Shown: piece after piece, positions 60,753 through 64,000 of the stretch
Numbering within the stretch: position 1 is the first letter of the stretch
How the letters are laid out: every line of letters starts with the position of its first letter
Assembly: GCA_029820945.1 (NCBI GenBank)
Contig: JALGUJ010000013.1
Span: forward strand, 1-64,000
Source: Candidatus Zipacnadia bacterium
GTDB taxonomy: Bacteria; Armatimonadota; Zipacnadia; Zipacnadales; UBA5352
Direction: 5' to 3'
DNA: 64,000 bases
Program-made: the position numbers and the translations under genes
The notes under the pieces: model-generated
Told to the model about the DNA's origin: nothing
The model's database searches: none
What the model saw: the letters and a program-made list of their open reading frames with translations, nothing else

Positions 60753-61070
60753 GTCGAGTCCTCCCCGCAGCCATCGTGAGGGCAACGCTGTCAGGTACCA
60801 CAACACGGGGACCCGGCGCGAGTTCCAGCGCCCTGGTGTGCACCAGGCCCTCCCAGAGCCGCATTGACCGGCGGCAGGCGTGTGGCGAAGGCTGGTCCCA
60901 CCGCCTGCATCCTCGCCGCCCCGCCATCCACGTGTGCCTTCCCAGCCGGGTTGCCGAACACCTTCACGACCCGGGAGACCTGCGCGCATTCGCCGTGCAC
61001 GCGCCGAGCACCACGGGCAATCAGAGGGGGGCGCCGGAGGACGTCACCGCGACTGCGTTCGCCGCCCCGA
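60753..61070. other. Intergenic stretch without a supported gene
   Basis: These 318 bases separate the A2M operon from the broken gene. A 16-base palindrome (CCTGGTG, TG, CACCAGG at 60832-60847) is the only structured element noticed. Open frames here are Arg/Pro-rich shadows. Confidence 0.5.
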
Positions 61071-61690
61071 TCACAGGGCGTTGCCGAGCACGGCGATCTC
61101 CCCCACGCCCAGGGGCCTGCGGTAGACCATGAACTCGTCGATGAGCGTGACCTGCTCCGGTAGGGGCTGTAGCCGAAGTACAGGGCGACCGCCCTCTTCT
61201 CGCGCTCGACGGTCGTCCACAACTGCTCCGGCGGCTCGGTCCGGAAGCGCCACCGGCGCGAGAACCAGACGGTGCCCTCGTCCTCCGAGGTGACGAGCAT
61301 CCTCCCGGTCCACACGTCCCTGGCCGTCAGCGATCGCTCGAAGCGCACCTCTTGCCTCTCGCCGGCAGCCAGGGACACAAGCTCCTGGCCGACCTGCGCC
61401 GCCATGCCGGTGACGGGGGCCTCGGCGTGCATCTTCACCCGGACCGCCTCGGGCGCATCACCGGGGTTGCCGACGGCCATCTGCAGGTCCCACCGGCCGT
61501 CCAGCCACCCGTCGAAGCCCAGCATCTGCACTCGTGGCGCGTCCGGGTCGATCTCGAACCGGCTCATCGAAGCGACCTGCTTGAAGCCGCCCGGCGCGGT
61601 CTCGGTGCTGCTGTACTGGCACGGCTGCTTCCAGTTGCGGGTCAGGCGGAACCGGAATGACCTCAACTCGCCCTCGACCCCAACGGGGCG
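61071..61690 (-). pseudogene. 3' remnant of a carbohydrate-binding / LamG-type secreted protein gene, frameshifted
   Basis: The minus-strand frame joined to the sulfatase head encodes FRFRLTRNWKQP, a run to GGFKQVASMSRFEIDPDAP, VQMLGFDGWLDGRWDLQMAVGNPG and RAVALYFGYSPY. This looks like a CBM9/DOMON-like module followed by a LamG-type tail of a secreted enzyme. No start codon or N-terminus is present. After FGYSPY (about 61167) the sense continues in another frame as PEQVTLIDEFMVYRRPLGVGEIAVLGNAL, with a stop at 61071. One added C in the run after TAC would restore the frame. So the gene has lost its 5' part and also carries a one-base deletion or a sequencing error. Confidence 0.7.
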
Positions 61691-62303
61691 GGTCCCAGGG
61701 CTCGTGCACGTCGAAGGCATGCACGTAGAGGAAGAAGCGATCGTGGTCGTCATGGTTGGCCTCAAGCCGGTCGATGGCCGTCTGGAAGACGCGCGGGGCG
61801 AACCACTCGCGCTCGTGGACTCGCCCGGCGGTGTTGCGCAGGTGAGGCACGAGCAGCCTCTCGTACTGGCGGACCTTCTCGGGACTGCAGGGCGGTGAGA
61901 CCTCCCGGGGAGCCGTTCCGTAGTGATCGCCCTGCTGCCCGCGGATGAACTCGAACCCGGAGAAGCCCTGGTGAATGCCCCGCGCCGGAGTAAGGTAGTT
62001 GTGGGCGTCGGTGACCAGCATGCTGACGTAGCCGGCCTCGGACACCACGGCCTGTAGTGTGCGGTCGGTGCCGAAGGAGAGGCCGACCCCCTGGAAGCAG
62101 TGGCAGCCGGTCAGCAGGTCATGCACGGTGGGGATCGTGGGGAACGAGCCCTGGTAGAAGCGATCGAAGACGACGGACTGGGCGGCGAGGCGGTTGATGT
62201 TGGGAGCGTGGATCTCCCAGTCCCAGGGCGGGGAGCCGTAGCAGGTGAGATGGTCGCGGCGCAGCGTGTCTGAGAGAACGAGCACGATGTTCACCGAGGT
62301 CAC
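61458..62303 (-). CDS. Truncated sulfatase / alkaline-phosphatase-superfamily protein (N-terminal part only)
   Basis: Residues 1 to about 207 are a clear sulfatase N-terminus: NIVLVLSDTLRRDHLTCYG with the metal-binding Asp, HAPNINRLAAQSVVF, QGSFPTIPTVHDLLTG at the nucleophile position, and FLYVHAFDVHEPWDPP. After that the frame runs into Arg/Pro-rich sequence to the stop at 61458, while the other frame encodes part of an unrelated gene, so the C-terminal half is gone. In the nucleophile motif the usual C/S-x-P-x-R lacks its Arg (SFPTI), suggesting a non-sulfatase member even when intact. The start is GTG 62303 or GTG 62294. Probably non-functional. Confidence 0.7.
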   Translation of the reverse strand: MTSVNIVLVLSDTLRRDHLTCYGSPPWDWEIHAPNINRLAAQSVVFDRFYQGSFPTIPTVHDLLTGCHCFQGVGLSFGTDRTLQAVVSEAGYVSMLVTDAHNYLTPARGIHQGFSGFEFIRGQQGDHYGTAPREVSPPCSPEKVRQYERLLVPHLRNTAGRVHEREWFAPRVFQTAIDRLEANHDDHDRFFLYVHAFDVHEPWDPPRWGRGRVEVIPVPPDPQLEAAVPVQQHRDRAGRLQAGRFDEPVRDRPGRATSADAGLRRVAGRPVGPADGRRQPR

Positions 62304-62421
62304 TCCCGGGCATCGAGCGGGGTCCCGTCGAGCGGCCGTTCGCGACCGGCGGTGGGTTCACCTACCGATGCGCCCGGGCGCGCGCGGTCCGCCCCGACTG
62401 CCGCTGCACCACCCCCATCAC

Positions 62422-62450
62422 AAAAAAGCCCCCGGAAGCTCCGGGGGCTT
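62422..62450 (-). terminator. Rho-independent terminator of the Met/Gly-rich secreted protein gene
   Basis: On the minus strand an 11-bp stem (AAGCCCCCGGA with its complement) and a three-base loop are followed by a T6 run. It begins 24 bases after the stop at 62474. This is the only classical terminator with a T tract in the window. Confidence 0.9.
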
Positions 62451-62473
62451 GGATCGGCTCATCCGCGCTGCGA

Positions 62474-63328
62474 CTACTCGTGCGTCCAGATGTGGATGCG
62501 CACGCACTCCATGTTGTGGAAGGTGAACTCCACGTTGTTGTGCTCGGTGTAGCGGAGGATGCAGTCGCGGGAGAACTCGCGGGTCACACCGTTCCAGGTG
62601 ACGCTGACCGGCCCGCCACCGACTCCGACCTCGCCGGGCCCGGTCGGGTAGTAGGTCATCGTCTCGTCGGGCCACCCGTAGCGGTAGATGGCGAGCTTGT
62701 AGCTGTCGCCCAGCTTCAGATACTGGTGGGGCTGCCAGAGCGCGGTGCGGGCAAAGTCGCACTTCTCGCCGGCCACCGTGATCGACTCGATGTAGCCGTC
62801 GCGATCGAGCACGAAGCCCAGCACCACGCCGCCGATCCGGTAGAGCCACTGGATCTGGTTGCTCTCGAGCGTGACCCAGACGGGCAGAGCCCACATGGGG
62901 TAGGGATTCCGCTGGACTCCACCGGCGGCCGCTGCGCCGCCGACGGCCGCGGCCCCCTCAACGCCCATGCCCTCTTCGGCGCCCGGGAACTCGCCGGGGC
63001 CAAGGGCCATCTCCTCCGGCATCATGCCGGGGCCCTCCATCGGCATGGCCTCCATGCCCGGCATAGCCTCCATGCCCTCCATCCCCATGACGCCTTCCAT
63101 GCCCATCCCGACGCCGGCGCCTGCACCACCGGTGGCGAACTCCTCGCCCTGGCCGGTGGCGATGCCCATCGGCTGGCCGTAGATGTCGAGCAAATTGACG
63201 GCGTGCTGGCCGAGCCGTATGCCGGCAAGCTGGACCTCGCGCGCATCGGCCACGCCGACGAACAGCGCCCAACACAGCAGACATGCCATGAGGGCTACTG
63301 CAGTGCGGTGACTGCGGTCTATCTGCAT
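62474..63328 (-). CDS. Secreted protein with Met/Gly/Glu-rich linker and conserved beta-domain
   Basis: The 284-residue protein has a signal peptide (TAVALMACLLCWALFVGVADA). A short conserved part follows (VQLAGIRLGQHAVNLLDIYGQPMGIATG). The low-complexity linker has Met-Glu-Gly repeats (MGMEGVMGMEGMEAMPGMEAM) and then a Gly/Ala run. The C-terminal beta-domain includes WALPVWVTLESNQIQWLYR, GVVLGFVLDRDGYIESI and CDFARTALWQPH. Repeated start-of-domain wording (RLGQ, LLDIYGQP) recalls secreted Armatimonadota proteins of unknown role. ATG 63328 follows AGGTGAGG. Promoter and terminator are both visible, so it is a single-gene unit. Confidence 0.8.
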   Translation of the reverse strand: MQIDRSHRTAVALMACLLCWALFVGVADAREVQLAGIRLGQHAVNLLDIYGQPMGIATGQGEEFATGGAGAGVGMGMEGVMGMEGMEAMPGMEAMPMEGPGMMPEEMALGPGEFPGAEEGMGVEGAAAVGGAAAAGGVQRNPYPMWALPVWVTLESNQIQWLYRIGGVVLGFVLDRDGYIESITVAGEKCDFARTALWQPHQYLKLGDSYKLAIYRYGWPDETMTYYPTGPGEVGVGGGPVSVTWNGVTREFSRDCILRYTEHNNVEFTFHNMECVRIHIWTHE

Positions 63329-63381
63329 CTCGCACCTCACCTTTCGATCGCGTCCGCCGAATCCGACCCAGCCTGCGGCGC

Positions 63382-63411
63382 AGTATAGCACAACAGGCGG
63401 CGCCCGCTCAA
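63382..63411 (-). promoter_or_regulatory. Promoter of the Met/Gly-rich secreted protein gene
   Basis: On the minus strand, TTGAGC (63411-63406) and TATACT (63387-63382) are 18 bases apart, with TG-n before the -10 (extended type). The start would be near 63375, about 47 bases before ATG 63328. Confidence 0.6.
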
Positions 63412-63557
63412 GTACGAGCGCACGCGGCGTGTAACCAAGTTGCGCGAGGCTGCCAGGGCGTGCTGGCCGCCCCCGCCCCGATGTGGCTCCTACCGCGGAC
63501 AAGAACAACCTCGAGCCACGTAACGAAATCGGTCATTCCACGGAACTCGAGGCGGAC

Positions 63558-64000
63558 CTACTCTCTCTCCGCCTCGGCCTTGATGGCCTCCAGCATGTTG
63601 TCGCAGTTCTCCTGGACCTTCCGGTGCAGGAGCTTCTTGATCAGCGCCCCGATCAGCGGCACGGCGTACTCATAGTCCACCGTAAGCTGCGCCAGGGTCC
63701 CCTCCTCGCCCTCCTGGAACGTCCACAGCCCGCTGTAGGCGGTGAAATCGCCCTCGAGCATCTCGAACCGGCAGGTGCGGTCCTGGGCGTTCCAGAAGTC
63801 CTTCTCAGTCCACTCGAGGGTGCGGTTGAACTCCTCGATCCTTGCCACCCAGCGGCTAACCTGGCGCTCATCCGTCTGCTCGAGGATCTCGACTTCGACC
63901 ACATCGTCCATGAACTCCGGGAAGCGTTCGATGTCACGCGCGATGTCGTAGACCTTCTGCACCGACGCCTCAATGATGATGCTGCTGTTGACCTGTGCCA
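63558..64000 (-). CDS. SRPBCC (START-like, polyketide cyclase/COQ10 type) protein, cut by the window edge
   Basis: The visible 147 residues begin at what should be codon 1: the last two bases of an ATG (TG) followed by AQVNSSIIIEASVQKVYDIARDIERFPEFMDDV. The first base lies just outside the window. The sequence matches the coenzyme-Q-binding / polyketide cyclase branch of the START fold, a hydrophobic ligand pocket. YDIARDIERFPEFMDDVVEVEIL is at the front, and TVDYEYAVPLIGALIKKLLHRKVQENCDNMLEAIK is the closing helix. Members bind lipids or quinone-type molecules or act as chaperones of them. The function of this one is unknown. Confidence 0.85.
   Translation of the reverse strand, partial: AQVNSSIIIEASVQKVYDIARDIERFPEFMDDVVEVEILEQTDERQVSRWVARIEEFNRTLEWTEKDFWNAQDRTCRFEMLEGDFTAYSGLWTFQEGEEGTLAQLTVDYEYAVPLIGALIKKLLHRKVQENCDNMLEAIKAEAERE

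Noticed and set aside
1-64000. tRNA, rRNA, CRISPR arrays, insertion sequences, integrase attachment sites
   Set aside because: Looked for on reading and none could be supported; no regular direct repeats with spacers, no transposase motifs and no TPsiC-like cloverleaf were noticed.

Overview
The window is a 64 kb piece of a high-GC, Gram-negative-type (diderm) bacterial chromosome. The best lineage clue is the type IV prepilin-like protein at 15082-15741. Its cleavage region ([18 protein letters not shown], then [13 protein letters not shown]) and its C-terminal H..FADGH block are the style I associate with Armatimonadota and, less exactly, Planctomycetes. SepF together with an LptD-like outer-membrane fragment also fits a deep-branching diderm. 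I call it probably an Armatimonadota-like organism, by inference only. No tRNA, rRNA, CRISPR array, transposase or phage gene was seen.

Layout. 1-5.6 kb: end of an LptD-like outer-membrane gene, secA, prfB with a programmed +1 frameshift, and a secreted 5'-nucleotidase C-terminal domain protein, all with GTGA or short junctions. 5.8-11 kb (minus): a MoxR / DUF58 / DUF4129 / secreted-protein operon, preceded by a possible 39-residue membrane peptide. 11.1-12.2 kb (minus): a HEPN / winged-helix-MNT toxin-antitoxin-like pair with palindromes upstream. 12.3-20.6 kb: a uronate-isomerase-like protein, a diacylglycerol-kinase-like lipid kinase, a small secreted protein, the prepilin, and two divergent glycoside-hydrolase-like genes around a 363-base region with a long imperfect inverted repeat. 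20.8-24.5 kb: a beta-decarboxylating dehydrogenase, a LarA-family racemase and argG. 24.6-32.5 kb: a complete branched-chain-amino-acid-type ABC transporter with two tandem binding proteins, followed by a PaaK-like adenylate-forming protein. 32.5-36.2 kb: a secreted glycosidase-like protein and a short secretin-like protein.

36.2-41.2 kb (minus) is one transcription unit from a near-consensus promoter: acidic zinc-ribbon protein, YggS, SepF, ProC, YggT, CPBP protease, DUF167. This is the conserved cell-division-associated ylm-type neighbourhood. 41.3-45.4 kb holds purQ, an orphan receiver-domain protein and two divergent Gfo/Idh/MocA oxidoreductases. 45.4-53.6 kb holds a Ycf46-like AAA ATPase, a secreted PD40 beta-propeller protein and a 1658-residue DUF3160-TPR-PQQ protein. 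53.6-60.8 kb (minus) is a polytopic membrane protein, a thioester alpha-2-macroglobulin and a VanW protein. 61.1-62.3 kb is a scar where a sulfatase head is joined to the tail of an unrelated carbohydrate-binding/LamG gene, with a further single-base frameshift. The window ends with a secreted Met/Gly-rich protein and a START-like (SRPBCC) gene cut by the edge.

The gene content fits a heterotroph that handles plant-type polysaccharides and uronates and invests heavily in envelope proteins. No single block is a clear-cut new system. The strongest candidates for unusual biology are the membrane protein-A2M-VanW operon, the PD40/DUF3160-PQQ pair, the DUF4129 operon lacking a transglutaminase core, and the LarA-dehydrogenase pair.
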